NCBI RefSeq assembly: GCF_002901865.1
Contig: NZ_PPQF01000023.1
Span: 1-34,041, forward strand
Direction: 5' to 3'
Source: Staphylococcus agnetis
Lineage (GTDB): Bacteria; Bacillota; Bacilli; Staphylococcales; Staphylococcaceae
DNA: 34,041 nucleotides
Shown here piece after piece: positions 1 to 6,391 of the stretch. Below the pieces are notes generated by a model. That model searched no databases, was not told where the DNA came from, and worked only from the letters and a program-made list of their open reading frames with translations. The stretch's first letter is position 1, and the number at the start of each line of letters is the position of its first letter. The position numbers and the translations under genes are program-made.

Positions 1-150
1 CTTAAATGCAATAGCGTATGCCTTATCTCGGGACATAAATTGATAAGCCTCATTTATGTCGTCCGTTGGAAACCACCCTTCACTGAGCATTATATTTCGT
101 GCTAAATAAACACCTTCATTTACTTGAACTACAAAATATTTTGATTCCAT
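1..150 (-). CDS. Hypothetical phage protein, N-terminal part
   Basis: An open frame reads leftward from ATG at 150 and runs off the window, giving 50 residues beginning MESKYFVVQVNEGVYLA. The start is supported by an AAGGGG ribosome binding site eight bases upstream. It overlaps the end of the thermonuclease-like gene by 22 nt, as is usual in this tightly packed early operon. The visible part looks like one of the small unannotated proteins of staphylococcal phage early regions (a hydrophilic beta-rich start, then a GWFPTDDINEAYQF stretch). I do not recognise a function. The gene is cut by the window edge rather than broken. Confidence 0.7.
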   Translation of the reverse strand, partial: MESKYFVVQVNEGVYLARNIMLSEGWFPTDDINEAYQFMSRDKAYAIAFK

Positions 151-509
151 TCCCGTTTCCCCTTATTCCATTTACTACCTTCTTTAACTAAGCCACGCAC
201 AGTTAATTCATGACTCAATCTAAATTCATTCTCTCCCTCTTGATACCACACGTCAGCTAGGTATCTACCAAACGCATCGGCTTGATACGTCTGCACATAT
301 ACGTCCTTACCTAATACAGTTTGAGTCGTAAATGCTTTTGCCTCGTTGTATCCATGTTTGCCACGTTCAGGTGTGTCCACACCTAGTAATCTAACCTTAC
401 GTACCGTATGTGTATGAAAGCCTAGATCAATGCGCATCTCTAAAGTGTCACCGTCAACCACACGTAATACACGTGCTTTGAAGATGTATAGTTTATTGTT
501 TAAGGTCAT
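129..509 (-). CDS. Thermonuclease-like (SNase-fold) phage nuclease
   Basis: 126 residues with the staphylococcal nuclease OB fold. Visible motifs are VVDGDTLE (residues 17-24, calcium site), VRLLGVDTPERG (39-50) and DAFGRYLADVWY (78-89). By comparison with secreted Nuc, Arg40, Glu48 and Arg82 match the catalytic Arg35, Glu43 and Arg87, so the enzyme is expected to be an active Ca2+-dependent phosphodiesterase. Unlike Nuc it has no signal peptide, so it should act in the cytoplasm, perhaps in host DNA turnover or recombination during lytic growth; that role is inference. It overlaps the next gene upstream by 17 nt and the following gene by 22 nt. Family assignment is firm, biological role open. 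Confidence 0.9.
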   Translation of the reverse strand: MTLNNKLYIFKARVLRVVDGDTLEMRIDLGFHTHTVRKVRLLGVDTPERGKHGYNEAKAFTTQTVLGKDVYVQTYQADAFGRYLADVWYQEGENEFRLSHELTVRGLVKEGSKWNKGKREWNQNIL

Positions 510-753
510 TTACATTCGCCCTTTCTAAATCGTGTAATAGGTTTTGAAATTCTTGTGTGCCGTCTAATTCATCCATTCTTTTCAAGATCATTTCAGTCTT
601 AGTTAATAACGACTTATAACGTTCAATACGTGGGTGTATTCGGATATAACTTTGCAACACTCGGATATAACCTTGCAACATTATATAATCTTCTATACAT
701 TCCTCTTTAAGATCCTGCCAAATGCGTTTATAATCAACGTTAGCCATAAACAT
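493..753 (-). CDS. Hypothetical phage protein with an internal 7-residue duplication
   Basis: 86 residues, largely helical and charged, with no recognised domain. The middle holds two near-identical heptads, LQGYIRV and LQSYIRI, encoded by a 21-bp tandem duplication at 640-681. An AAGGGG site precedes two in-frame start codons: ATG at 753 (spacing about 4) and ATG at 747 (spacing about 10). Either could be used, and the second gives a protein beginning MANVDYKRIW. The gene overlaps both neighbours and belongs to the early operon. Function unknown. Confidence 0.65.
   Translation of the reverse strand: MFMANVDYKRIWQDLKEECIEDYIMLQGYIRVLQSYIRIHPRIERYKSLLTKTEMILKRMDELDGTQEFQNLLHDLERANVNDLKQ
640..681 (-). 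repeat. 21-bp tandem duplication inside a phage gene
   Basis: Two adjacent copies of a 21-bp unit starting TCGGATATAAC (plus-strand sense) occupy 640-660 and 661-681. They differ only by T/C at the twelfth position and at the last base. The unit length is a multiple of three, so the reading frame is kept and seven residues are repeated. Confidence 0.85.
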
Positions 754-958
754 TTAACCCCTTTTCAAAATCAATCATCAGTTCTTTTAATAACAATCTA
801 CAACGCTTTAATTCGGCTTTGGTTGGTCTCGTTCCTTTGTAATCCCAACTATTTTTATTAGGATTACTTTCTTTCCATTCTTGAAATCTCATTTCCAACT
901 GAATTAATCCTTTGTACTTATCCATTAAATACGAAATCGTTTGTTGTTCATCTTTCAT
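740..958 (-). CDS. Hypothetical phage protein
   Basis: 72 residues, helical and highly charged, starting MKDEQQTISYLMDKYKG. A GAGGTG site sits eight bases before ATG 958. The start lies inside the end of the upstream gene (11-nt overlap) and the 3' end overlaps the next gene by 14 nt, so translation is probably coupled. The central WDYKGTRPTKAELKRCR stretch suggests a small helical domain. I do not recognise the family. It belongs to the cluster of small genes between the resolvase and the nuclease that staphylococcal phages commonly carry. Confidence 0.7.
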   Translation of the reverse strand: MKDEQQTISYLMDKYKGLIQLEMRFQEWKESNPNKNSWDYKGTRPTKAELKRCRLLLKELMIDFEKGLNVYG

Positions 959-1217
959 CTTTAAGCACCTCGTAAGTTTTATGGAACACGTCAGGTTTTA
1001 CGGGATAGAATTCACCGTTCACACCTTTTACGATGTAATCATTTATTGTGGCGTTCATTTCGCCCTCTAAAGTCTTTACAACTAAGATTTTTCGATATTT
1101 AGATACGTGATATACAACTTGAGCGCCAGACCACTCCTCTATATACTCTGCACTTTCTATGTCTGTAAATTGAACACATTCAACTTCTATCGGTTTTTTT
1201 CTAGCTTTTATTATCAT
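948..1217 (-). CDS. Small conserved phage protein of the GDYIVKGVNGEFYPxKPDxF type
   Basis: 89 residues. The start MIIKARKKPIEVECVQF and the later block NDYIVKGVNGEFYPVKPDVFHKTYE match a widespread small phage and prophage family of Gram-positive bacteria. Members have a beta-rich fold and no assigned function. ATG 1217 is preceded by GAGGTG seven bases upstream. It overlaps the upstream gene by 17 nt and the following gene by 11 nt. The family match rests on memory of the motif; no function is proposed. Confidence 0.75.
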   Translation of the reverse strand: MIIKARKKPIEVECVQFTDIESAEYIEEWSGAQVVYHVSKYRKILVVKTLEGEMNATINDYIVKGVNGEFYPVKPDVFHKTYEVLKDER

Positions 1218-1533
1218 CTTTCAGCACCTCATCTAATTTATGTCTTAACCCTAAATACCACGTATTGTGACTGACCGATAACTTATAGTTGATATGGCGT
1301 GTAAATAAATCCACCACATCGTCTAGTTTGCGTTTATACTCATCACGCTCTGAACGTAAGCGGGTAATGTCTTCGATGAGTGTGTCGCGTTCTTGTTTGT
1401 ATGCGTCGCATTCATCTTTAGTAGCCCAATACATTTGAATCACTATACTCGCAAATCTCCCGGGATTTTCTGCAAACTTCTCAACTATAAACTTCACGTC
1501 TTTACTAAGTCGTTGAAAATCCTCTAGTTTCAT
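1201..1533 (-). CDS. Hypothetical phage protein with a coiled-coil middle
   Basis: 110 residues from ATG 1533 (MKLEDFQRLSKD). This start is preferred over codons further upstream because GGGGGG lies eight bases before it and because it makes the ATGA overlap with the stop of the upstream gene (1530-1533). Residues of roughly 45-75 form a heptad-rich, highly charged segment (QERDTLIEDITRLRSERDEY) likely to be a coiled coil. There is no recognised domain. The context is the small-gene section of the early operon. Confidence 0.7.
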   Translation of the reverse strand: MKLEDFQRLSKDVKFIVEKFAENPGRFASIVIQMYWATKDECDAYKQERDTLIEDITRLRSERDEYKRKLDDVVDLFTRHINYKLSVSHNTWYLGLRHKLDEVLKDDNKS

Positions 1534-1922
1534 TTCACCATCCCCCCATTTTTCCACAGTAACGTCATTGTCATGTCGTCGTTGAGCATGTAGAAGGCTA
1601 AGCGTGAAACATCATCTACTTCTTCGCCTAAGGCATTTGTAATTGAACACTCTCCATGTACTGCAGATTCCATTATTTCGTTATACTCATATACTTCTAC
1701 TAAATTAGTTATCACAGTATCTTCTGTAATTTCTTCTTCTACTTCTACTGTGAAAGTGTCTTCGGGTTTGAAGTATACTTTTGGCTTAACATTTCCATTA
1801 CTATTAAAAATTACTTTCTTGCCATTTTCAGAATAGAACTCTCTGTTTTTGCTTTTATTATCCCAACCCCATTGAATCAGTTCTGGTAACGTCATTTCTC
1901 TTTTAGTTTTAATTTTTACCAT
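1530..1922 (-). CDS. Conserved staphylococcal phage protein, function unknown
   Basis: 130 residues. The opening MVKIKTKREMTLPELIQWGW and the block DTFTVEVEEEITEDTVITNL recall a family found in many staphylococcal siphovirus early regions: an N-terminal 'MTLPELIxW' helix followed by a beta-rich acidic domain. GGGGG seven bases before ATG 1922 supports the start. The C-terminal third (SAVHGECSITNALGEEVDDV onward) looks like an added segment compared with the shorter relatives I remember. No catalytic motif is visible. Confidence 0.75.
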   Translation of the reverse strand: MVKIKTKREMTLPELIQWGWDNKSKNREFYSENGKKVIFNSNGNVKPKVYFKPEDTFTVEVEEEITEDTVITNLVEVYEYNEIMESAVHGECSITNALGEEVDDVSRLAFYMLNDDMTMTLLWKNGGMVK

Positions 1923-1933
1923 TCTTAATCCCC

Positions 1934-2146
1934 CTATATATCAAAAATGCTAATCTGACTGCCTAACTCCTCTGCATACATCAGATTGTGTATTGCCTTA
2001 TATTCGTTAAATTCTGCGTAAGTGAAGAAGTCGTCCACATGGCTGTAATGTGATTGAGGAAAACCACGCATGTTATAGCCTCCATCAGTTTCACGTACGA
2101 TCATTACTTTATCTTCGCCTGCGTTATATAAGTGGAATGTGTTCAT
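1934..2146 (-). CDS. Hypothetical phage protein
   Basis: 70 residues from ATG 2146 (MNTFHLYNAGEDKVMIV). The TGATG overlap with the upstream stop codon and a GGGAGG site about ten bases away favour this start; an adjacent TTG at 2149 is the alternative. The protein is acidic and aromatic-rich (SHYSHVDDFFTYAEF) with no recognised motif. It is followed after 11 nt by the next early gene. Confidence 0.65.
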   Translation of the reverse strand: MNTFHLYNAGEDKVMIVRETDGGYNMRGFPQSHYSHVDDFFTYAEFNEYKAIHNLMYAEELGSQISIFDI

Positions 2147-2337
2147 CAATAAATAACCTCCCAATCATCATCGTCAGTTATGTTGTAATACCATGCATTG
2201 TCTAACTCTATTTGCGCCATTTCTTTGCCTTTGAAGTTGTAGTAAAGTTCTGTTACTTTACCTTCGTAAGGCTTTTCTTGCTCGCTGTCTGTATAAAACG
2301 CGACACGATCATCAATGTTTAATTCTCTAATTTTCAT
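2146..2337 (-). CDS. Small hypothetical phage protein, beta-rich
   Basis: 63 residues beginning MKIRELNIDDRVAFYTD. The pattern of short alternating strands and turns (VAFYTD, YEGKVTELYYN, MAQIELDNAWYYNI) suggests a small beta-barrel similar to SH3 or KOW-type folds. That is inference from the pattern only. AGGTGG lies five bases before ATG 2337. Its stop overlaps the start of the next gene as TGATG, suggesting coupled translation. Function unknown. Confidence 0.65.
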   Translation of the reverse strand: MKIRELNIDDRVAFYTDSEQEKPYEGKVTELYYNFKGKEMAQIELDNAWYYNITDDDDWEVIY

Positions 2338-2346
2338 TTAAACCAC

Positions 2347-2955
2347 CTACACTAATTGTTGACGCCCATAACTATCAATCTTGTATGCGCCGATTCTGAT
2401 ATTCTTATGCAAATGTCTACCGTATCGAGTCAATCCATGTTTTTGAGGTGTCCCATTGAATAAGTGTGGCTTTTCTTCTCTCAATTTCTCATCTTTAAAC
2501 TTGCTTATTCTGTTTTGACGCACCAAGTCTTGAAATTTATCTTCACTATTCGCAATGGCTTCATACATTAATTCTTCTGCCGATAATCTAGGTGGTGCCG
2601 TTAAAGTCTTTTCTAAACTCCATCCCAAGCCAAACCTTCTTTTTATTGAATGAAGATTTATCCCCTTGTCCATAGCTTCTTTGACTCTTGTATAAGGCAC
2701 CCGTATTTGTTCGTCACTATTATCTTTTTTGAGTAGTAATACAATTCTATGCTCATGATCAGGCACAAATGTTTTTTGTAGTTGAGTTGCCTCATTTAAA
2801 GTCCAATTATGATTCAATCTATGTGCTACAGTTTTGAAAGTCATATTGTTAAACTTTATATCTTCTACATTTTTATCGTTTAGTACAAACACGCCTTGTG
2901 CAGTGTTCAATGTGCGCTTCTCTAATAAAAGTTGTTCTCTTGTTTTTTTAGCCAT
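2347..2955 (-). CDS. Putative phage DNA-binding protein with GWSL-type helix-turn-helix repeats
   Basis: 202 residues. Two short segments resemble each other: TVAHRLNHNWTLNEATQLQKTF (about residues 42-63) and a later one, SIKRRFGLGWSLEKTLTAPP (about 103-122). The pattern 'xxRxxxGWSLExALxxPxR' is the small helix-turn-helix repeat seen in DNA-binding tails of homing endonucleases and related phage proteins. No HNH or GIY-YIG catalytic core is visible, so a free-standing DNA-binding or accessory protein is more likely than a nuclease. GAGGAG lies seven bases before ATG 2955, which overlaps the end of the resolvase gene by 8 nt. The motif is seen; the role is inferred. Confidence 0.6.
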   Translation of the reverse strand: MAKKTREQLLLEKRTLNTAQGVFVLNDKNVEDIKFNNMTFKTVAHRLNHNWTLNEATQLQKTFVPDHEHRIVLLLKKDNSDEQIRVPYTRVKEAMDKGINLHSIKRRFGLGWSLEKTLTAPPRLSAEELMYEAIANSEDKFQDLVRQNRISKFKDEKLREEKPHLFNGTPQKHGLTRYGRHLHKNIRIGAYKIDSYGRQQLV

Positions 2956-3385
2956 TATTTTTCTCCTCGATTTCGTTAATTACAAGTACTGTCCTAGCTA
3001 CACCGGAATATTTTTTGAATGTTCTGATTTCTACAATTTGATTATCATCTTTCCACAATTTTTCATTGCCTGCGTCTAACACTGTTTTTAATAAATTATC
3101 TAAGTCAGGTTTAGTCCTCTTGTAACTTCCTATCATCGTAGAAAGTAATTTCTTCGACCAACTTTTAAGTGGTGGAAAGTAGAATTCAATAGTTAGCTTT
3201 AACTGATTCTCACTTTGAAGATTCGGCATTTGTTCTGCTATAAACTTTTTATGATGCGAATATGTTGTTGGCATGTAAGTTTGTACAAAGCCTCCAGCTC
3301 TTCTAAATCGAGGTCTAGGCGACCCCATTGGTTTATCTAAATTCTTTTTATCTGTGTAAAATATTTCTATTCGAGTTTCTTTCAT
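2948..3385 (-). CDS. rusA: RusA-family Holliday junction resolvase
   Basis: 145 residues, the usual length for RusA. The family core KPDLDNLLKTVLDAGNEKLW (residues 92-111) followed by KDDNQIVEI is intact. Asp94, Asp96 and Asp113 or Asp114 are placed like the acidic metal-binding residues of E. coli RusA. The enzyme cuts Holliday junctions and branched replication intermediates, fitting a phage that also carries ERF annealing protein and SSB. The start codon overlaps the stop of the preceding 55-aa gene as TAATG, implying coupled translation. Confidence 0.9.
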   Translation of the reverse strand: MKETRIEIFYTDKKNLDKPMGSPRPRFRRAGGFVQTYMPTTYSHHKKFIAEQMPNLQSENQLKLTIEFYFPPLKSWSKKLLSTMIGSYKRTKPDLDNLLKTVLDAGNEKLWKDDNQIVEIRTFKKYSGVARTVLVINEIEEKNNG

Positions 3386-3552
3386 TAATCCACCTCATAT
3401 AGCGTCATAGCTTTGCGTCTCTTGCGTTCTGAATACTTTTGGATAAATAGGTCATACAAGTATTCTTCATCGCCCTGCGCGCTTTCTATGAGCTTATTTG
3501 CGTATACTTCTGAGCAATGGAGGTGACTAATGATGTATTGTTTATCAATCAA
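3385..3552 (-). CDS. Small phage protein with TTG start, coupled to the helicase loader
   Basis: 55 residues (first LIDKQYIISHLHCSEVYANK, last LYEVD). The TTG start at 3552 overlaps the TGA stop of the DnaC-like gene as TTGA, and its TAA overlaps the rusA ATG as TAATG, so it fills the gap between the two genes exactly. GAGAGG lies about nine bases before the TTG. The sequence (HLHCSE, ESAQGDEEYLYDLFIQKYSE) is typical of a small protein that sits after the helicase loader in staphylococcal phages. Function is unknown; a helical replication accessory is possible. It is easily missed because it lacks an ATG. Confidence 0.7.
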   Translation of the reverse strand: MIDKQYIISHLHCSEVYANKLIESAQGDEEYLYDLFIQKYSERKRRKAMTLYEVD

Positions 3553-4334
3553 AAGTTAATACCTCTCATTCTGTAATCTTCGCCGTTCATATTTATTGGT
3601 GTTGTATTCTTCATCATGCGACTAAATATCTTGGCTAGATCCTTATTTTGTATTAATTCTTTACTACTGTTATTTGTCGTTATAATGTTGTGTTTGCCTG
3701 TACGTGATTCCATCACTTCAAACATCTTTTGAATTCCAAAATTACTTAATGCTGTTCCGTAATCGTCTAGTACAAGCAAATCTACATCTGCAATAATTTG
3801 GTCTAAATCTCTTTCGGTTAGGGCTGTATTTTTGTTATACGTGCTTTTATACGTTGTAATAAGTTGAGGTACGTTCATGTACAATACTGAATGACCTTTT
3901 TCTCTTACTCTTTTGATAGTTGCCATCGATAAATGACTCTTACCAGTGCCGTAACTACCATATAAAAGAATTGATTGTTTATTATCTAACCTAAAGTTAT
4001 TAGCGTATCGTTCTAACAGCGCTTTTGCTTTTTCTAATGTCGGACTTGTCGGTGCATAATTATCAAATGTTGCGTCTGCTAGATCATCGTTAATAATTGA
4101 TTTGTTGAATATAGCGTTCGCTTTATTACGTTGTTGCTTCTTTTTAAAGTCCTCTGTCTTTTGTTTAGCAAGTGCTATCATGTTACAATCACAACCATCT
4201 TTAATGACTTGACCATTATCAAATTCATAATAGTCATAATCCCTACCGCATTTATCACAATGTAGTCCCATTTCTTGTTTTATGACTTTATTCTTGAAAC
4301 CTGCTTTGTTAGCTAACTTTTCAAAGGGATTCAT
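3549..4334 (-). CDS. dnaC: DnaC-like replicative helicase loader (AAA+ ATPase)
   Basis: 261 residues. An N-terminal zinc-binding segment (Cys26, Cys29, Cys48, Cys50) is followed by an AAA+ domain with Walker A GSYGTGKS (126-133), Walker B LLVLDDYG (186-193), a sensor-1 type ITTNN stretch and a C-terminal arginine region RMMKN. This is the DnaC/IstB-like loader that brings the host DnaC/DnaB-type helicase to the phage origin. It lies directly after the initiator gene (TAA then ATG), which contains the putative origin, so initiator, origin and loader form one unit. GAGGGAGTG precedes the ATG. Confidence 0.92.
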   Translation of the reverse strand: MNPFEKLANKAGFKNKVIKQEMGLHCDKCGRDYDYYEFDNGQVIKDGCDCNMIALAKQKTEDFKKKQQRNKANAIFNKSIINDDLADATFDNYAPTSPTLEKAKALLERYANNFRLDNKQSILLYGSYGTGKSHLSMATIKRVREKGHSVLYMNVPQLITTYKSTYNKNTALTERDLDQIIADVDLLVLDDYGTALSNFGIQKMFEVMESRTGKHNIITTNNSSKELIQNKDLAKIFSRMMKNTTPINMNGEDYRMRGINF

Positions 4335-5096
4335 TTAAAACACTCCCTCATACTGCTTTCGCCAGTCCTCATCTACTGCATTTGATTGTTGTTGGTTGAG
4401 GTAACCCTCAAATTTAGTACCAAACAATGTTTCAGGACGCAGATACTTCTCCATATCCGTACCTTTCCATTCGGCTACCTTGTTATCGATTACTTTTTTA
4501 AAGTCATCTAGGTTAAATCCTTCATCCGATCTAGCACGTATAACTGTTTGGTTCTTTTTTGTAGTTGATTTGTAGTTTTTGCCCGTCTGTTGATTAAGGT
4601 AGTCAATAACATCTCGGTAAGGGTACGCAGTCGACGAAGGAGACAATATATTATTGTTAGTAGTCTCTGTAGTAGTCTCTGTGTAGTCTCTGGTATTGGT
4701 CGGGTCATTTTGACCCATTCCATCGTGCCAATTTGACCCCATCGTCGGGCCATTTTGTCCCGATGGTCGTGCCACTAGTTTGTTTAAAGTTTCATAATTA
4801 ACTGAATACCATTTTGTACGGTCAAAGCCCGCTTTGTTATAGTTGCCAACATGTAATAAATCTTGTTTCTCTAAACTTCCAAATGTGCGCTTGATAGTTC
4901 TTTCACTCCAAAACGGAAATTGTTTTTGCCATTCGGGATAAGAATTGTATATCCACTTCTTACCGTCATGACAGTGCTTGCTGGTATTCAACCAATAGTG
5001 AATTTGTTGTAAGATAATCGCTTCATTCAACCCTATTTCTTCAGCTAATTTTGGTAGCACTTGTATCGGATAATCATCGATTAGTAATTTACTCAT
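4335..5096 (-). CDS. Phage replication initiator (winged-helix N-terminus, DnaD-like/Phg_2220 C-terminus)
   Basis: 253 residues from ATG 5096 (MSKLLIDDYPIQVLPKLAEE), favoured over the upstream GTG because AGGAAGTGA lies just before it. Residues 1-100 form a winged-helix region (EAIILQQIHYWLN, WSERTIKRTFGSLEKQDLL) of the kind used to bind origin DNA. The middle is a low-complexity linker rich in Gly, Asn and Thr, which contains the iterons. The C-terminal domain (YRDVIDYLNQQTGKNYKSTT onward, ending ETLFGTKFEGYLNQ) is the conserved phage C-terminal domain found with DnaD-like initiators. It should recruit the loader encoded just downstream. Confidence 0.88.
   Translation of the reverse strand: MSKLLIDDYPIQVLPKLAEEIGLNEAIILQQIHYWLNTSKHCHDGKKWIYNSYPEWQKQFPFWSERTIKRTFGSLEKQDLLHVGNYNKAGFDRTKWYSVNYETLNKLVARPSGQNGPTMGSNWHDGMGQNDPTNTRDYTETTTETTNNNILSPSSTAYPYRDVIDYLNQQTGKNYKSTTKKNQTVIRARSDEGFNLDDFKKVIDNKVAEWKGTDMEKYLRPETLFGTKFEGYLNQQQSNAVDEDWRKQYEGVF
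4658..4691. repeat. Short tandem repeats beside the iterons
   Basis: Two copies of TAGTAGTCTCTG (4658-4669 and 4670-4681) and a third shortened copy TGTAGTCTCTG (4681-4691) follow one another. They encode a Thr/Glu-rich linker (TETTTETT) in the initiator. Their place between an AT-rich patch and the iterons suggests they belong to the origin region, but a purely coding explanation is also possible. Confidence 0.6.
4699..4774. other. Putative phage replication origin: 22-bp-period iterons
   Basis: Three 18-bp repeats follow a consensus of RTCGKGYCAWTTTGWCCC at 4699-4716, 4722-4739 and 4744-4761, with a half copy GTCGTGCCA at 4766-4774. The starts are spaced 23, 22 and 22 bp, about two helical turns, so bound proteins would sit on one face. 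The first copy contains the perfect inverted repeat GGGTCA-TTT-TGACCC. The array lies in the linker-coding part of the initiator gene, the same arrangement as lambda ori within O. An AT-rich stretch (4643-4660) and short TAGTAGTCTCTG repeats (4658-4691) lie beside it. Confidence 0.7.
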
Positions 5097-5295
5097 CTTT
5101 GTCACTTCCTAACAGTTCTGATACAGTTACTCCCATTTCATCAGCTATGATTTTTAGACGTTTTACATTGGGTTTCTGCACATCGTTTTCCCAATTAGAT
5201 ACAACACCACTTTTAGCGTTAAACCTTTGCCCGAATTCAGTCATTGATTCGCCAGAATTAAGACGGTGTTGTTTTATTTTTTGGCCTAAAGTCAT
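5089..5295 (-). CDS. Small HTH (XRE-family) DNA-binding protein
   Basis: 68 residues consisting almost wholly of one Cro/C1-type helix-turn-helix domain (MTLGQKIKQHRLNSGESMTE, then FGQRFNAKSGVVSNWENDVQ). It has the usual FGxRF..KSGVVSNWE recognition pattern and ends in a VSELLG helix. ATG 5295 follows GGGAG and AAGGG. It lies just before the initiator gene and overlaps it by 8 nt. It probably regulates replication genes or binds near the origin. It is too short to carry a cleavable repressor domain. Confidence 0.85.
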   Translation of the reverse strand: MTLGQKIKQHRLNSGESMTEFGQRFNAKSGVVSNWENDVQKPNVKRLKIIADEMGVTVSELLGSDKDE

Positions 5296-5364
5296 AACCC
5301 TTCATCTCCCTTCAAAATTCTATTAAATCCAAATAACTTTGAGATATTTACCAGTATGCACGTT

Positions 5365-5460
5365 TTACAATTGAACTATCAGAGAATAAACCGAAAGAAC
5401 AAGCGCTATTAAATTTAAAAGAATTAACGATAAATAAATGATACAATCCTCTTTTTTCAT
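5365..5460 (-). CDS. Tiny membrane protein (31 aa)
   Basis: Starts at ATG 5460 with an AAAGGAG site seven bases upstream. The peptide begins MKKEDCIIYLSLILLNLIAL and ends in SLIVQL. A short charged head is followed by about 24 hydrophobic residues, a single membrane span. It lies in the otherwise empty 5296-5502 interval in the orientation of the early operon. No family recognised; staphylococcal phages often carry tiny membrane peptides here. The rest of the interval (5296-5364, 5461-5502) holds only leader sequence. Confidence 0.55.
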   Translation of the reverse strand: MKKEDCIIYLSLILLNLIALVLSVYSLIVQL

Positions 5461-5502
5461 TTTGGTTCTCCTTTCATCATTTGAAATGCTTTATAAAGCA
5501 AT

Positions 5503-5706
5503 CTAATTTTCTACATTCATATCATTAAAATGAGATGCGCATTCATCGCATATTGTTAAATTGTTATCATGCAACAATTGGAATTTAAACTGTCTTGTTG
5601 AACAAACATCGCAGTTTTCAATTTTGAGTTTACTAAGCACTTCCCTAATCTCCTCCGCCAAGATGACGATTAGGAGTGCTATTTTTATAACTTGTAATCT
5701 ATTCAA
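5503..5706 (-). CDS. Small phage protein with CxxC...CxxC zinc-binding pattern
   Basis: 67 residues with a TTG start at 5706. The start overlaps the TGA of the HNH gene as TTGA, with AAAGGAG about ten bases upstream. After a hydrophobic N-terminal helix (LQVIKIALLIVILAEEI) the protein has CDVC and, 22 residues later, CDEC, which together would form a zinc ribbon. The N-terminal helix may be a membrane anchor or a buried helix. Function unknown. Confidence 0.65.
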   Translation of the reverse strand: MNRLQVIKIALLIVILAEEIREVLSKLKIENCDVCSTRQFKFQLLHDNNLTICDECASHFNDMNVEN

Positions 5707-6377
5707 TTTAATTTCTCTCCTTTCAACATCTTGTTGAGTCGGTCATCCACATCGACCCAGCTGTCGTGTAAATGGTACTTGTCGTTAAAGCTGTCCATGC
5801 CTATGTTGTGCTGCTCTGTGTGATGCTCACGACATAACGCTAATACTTGATTGCCGTAATGATTTATCTTGGTTCTGTCACGCCCACGTCCTACCGCATA
5901 TCTATGTGCTAAATCCGAATGAGGTTTACCGCAGATAACGCAATTCCGATTGACCGTTGACCAGTAGAGTTTTGATTTATCCCCTTTTAATAATTCGCTT
6001 GTCTTGTAGCTGAGGGGTATTCCATTCTCAAACGCCCAATCCAATGTGATGTCGATGATTTGTGAAGCTTGTGTTCGAGTGCAGTTACTAAGCGATATGG
6101 GATTGTCATATCCGTGATATGTTCTCGCACACTCAATGAACATATGCCTCATGTAGTCCATAGGCTGTCCTGTATGCTGTTCTATATCTTTCACTAAAGC
6201 GAATATCTTACGACGTTGTTTGCCAGTGATTTGGAACGGATCTACAACGTTTACATCAACCTCAACATCGAAACCGTTATCAAGTAGCAACGTTTCCTTA
6301 TCGCCTAATTCAACACCAGAGATGACAACAGTTGTCGTGCCGTCATCTTGAGTGATGTAGCTTGTAATTAAAGGCAT
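5703..6377 (-). CDS. Putative HNH nuclease of the staphylococcal phage HNHc_6 type
   Basis: 224 residues. The C-terminal part carries CVICGKPHSDLAHRYAVGRG (146-165) and LALCREHHTEQHNIG (179-193). Cys146, Cys149, Cys182 and His185 can form the structural zinc site, and His158 with His186 or His190 supply HNH-type catalytic positions. The N-terminal 140 residues include the Phe-Gln-Ile-Thr-Gly-Lys-Gln-Arg-Arg block typical of the family. The context between SSB and replication genes suggests a recombination or DNA-processing role, perhaps like NinB; that is inference. A weak GGACGTGA site precedes ATG 6377. Confidence 0.85.
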   Translation of the reverse strand: MPLITSYITQDDGTTTVVISGVELGDKETLLLDNGFDVEVDVNVVDPFQITGKQRRKIFALVKDIEQHTGQPMDYMRHMFIECARTYHGYDNPISLSNCTRTQASQIIDITLDWAFENGIPLSYKTSELLKGDKSKLYWSTVNRNCVICGKPHSDLAHRYAVGRGRDRTKINHYGNQVLALCREHHTEQHNIGMDSFNDKYHLHDSWVDVDDRLNKMLKGEKLN

Positions 6378-6391
6378 CTAATCACGTCCAA

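Noticed and set aside
640..681. Short repeat as a CRISPR array
   Set aside because: Only two adjacent copies, no spacers, in-frame in a gene, no cas genes.
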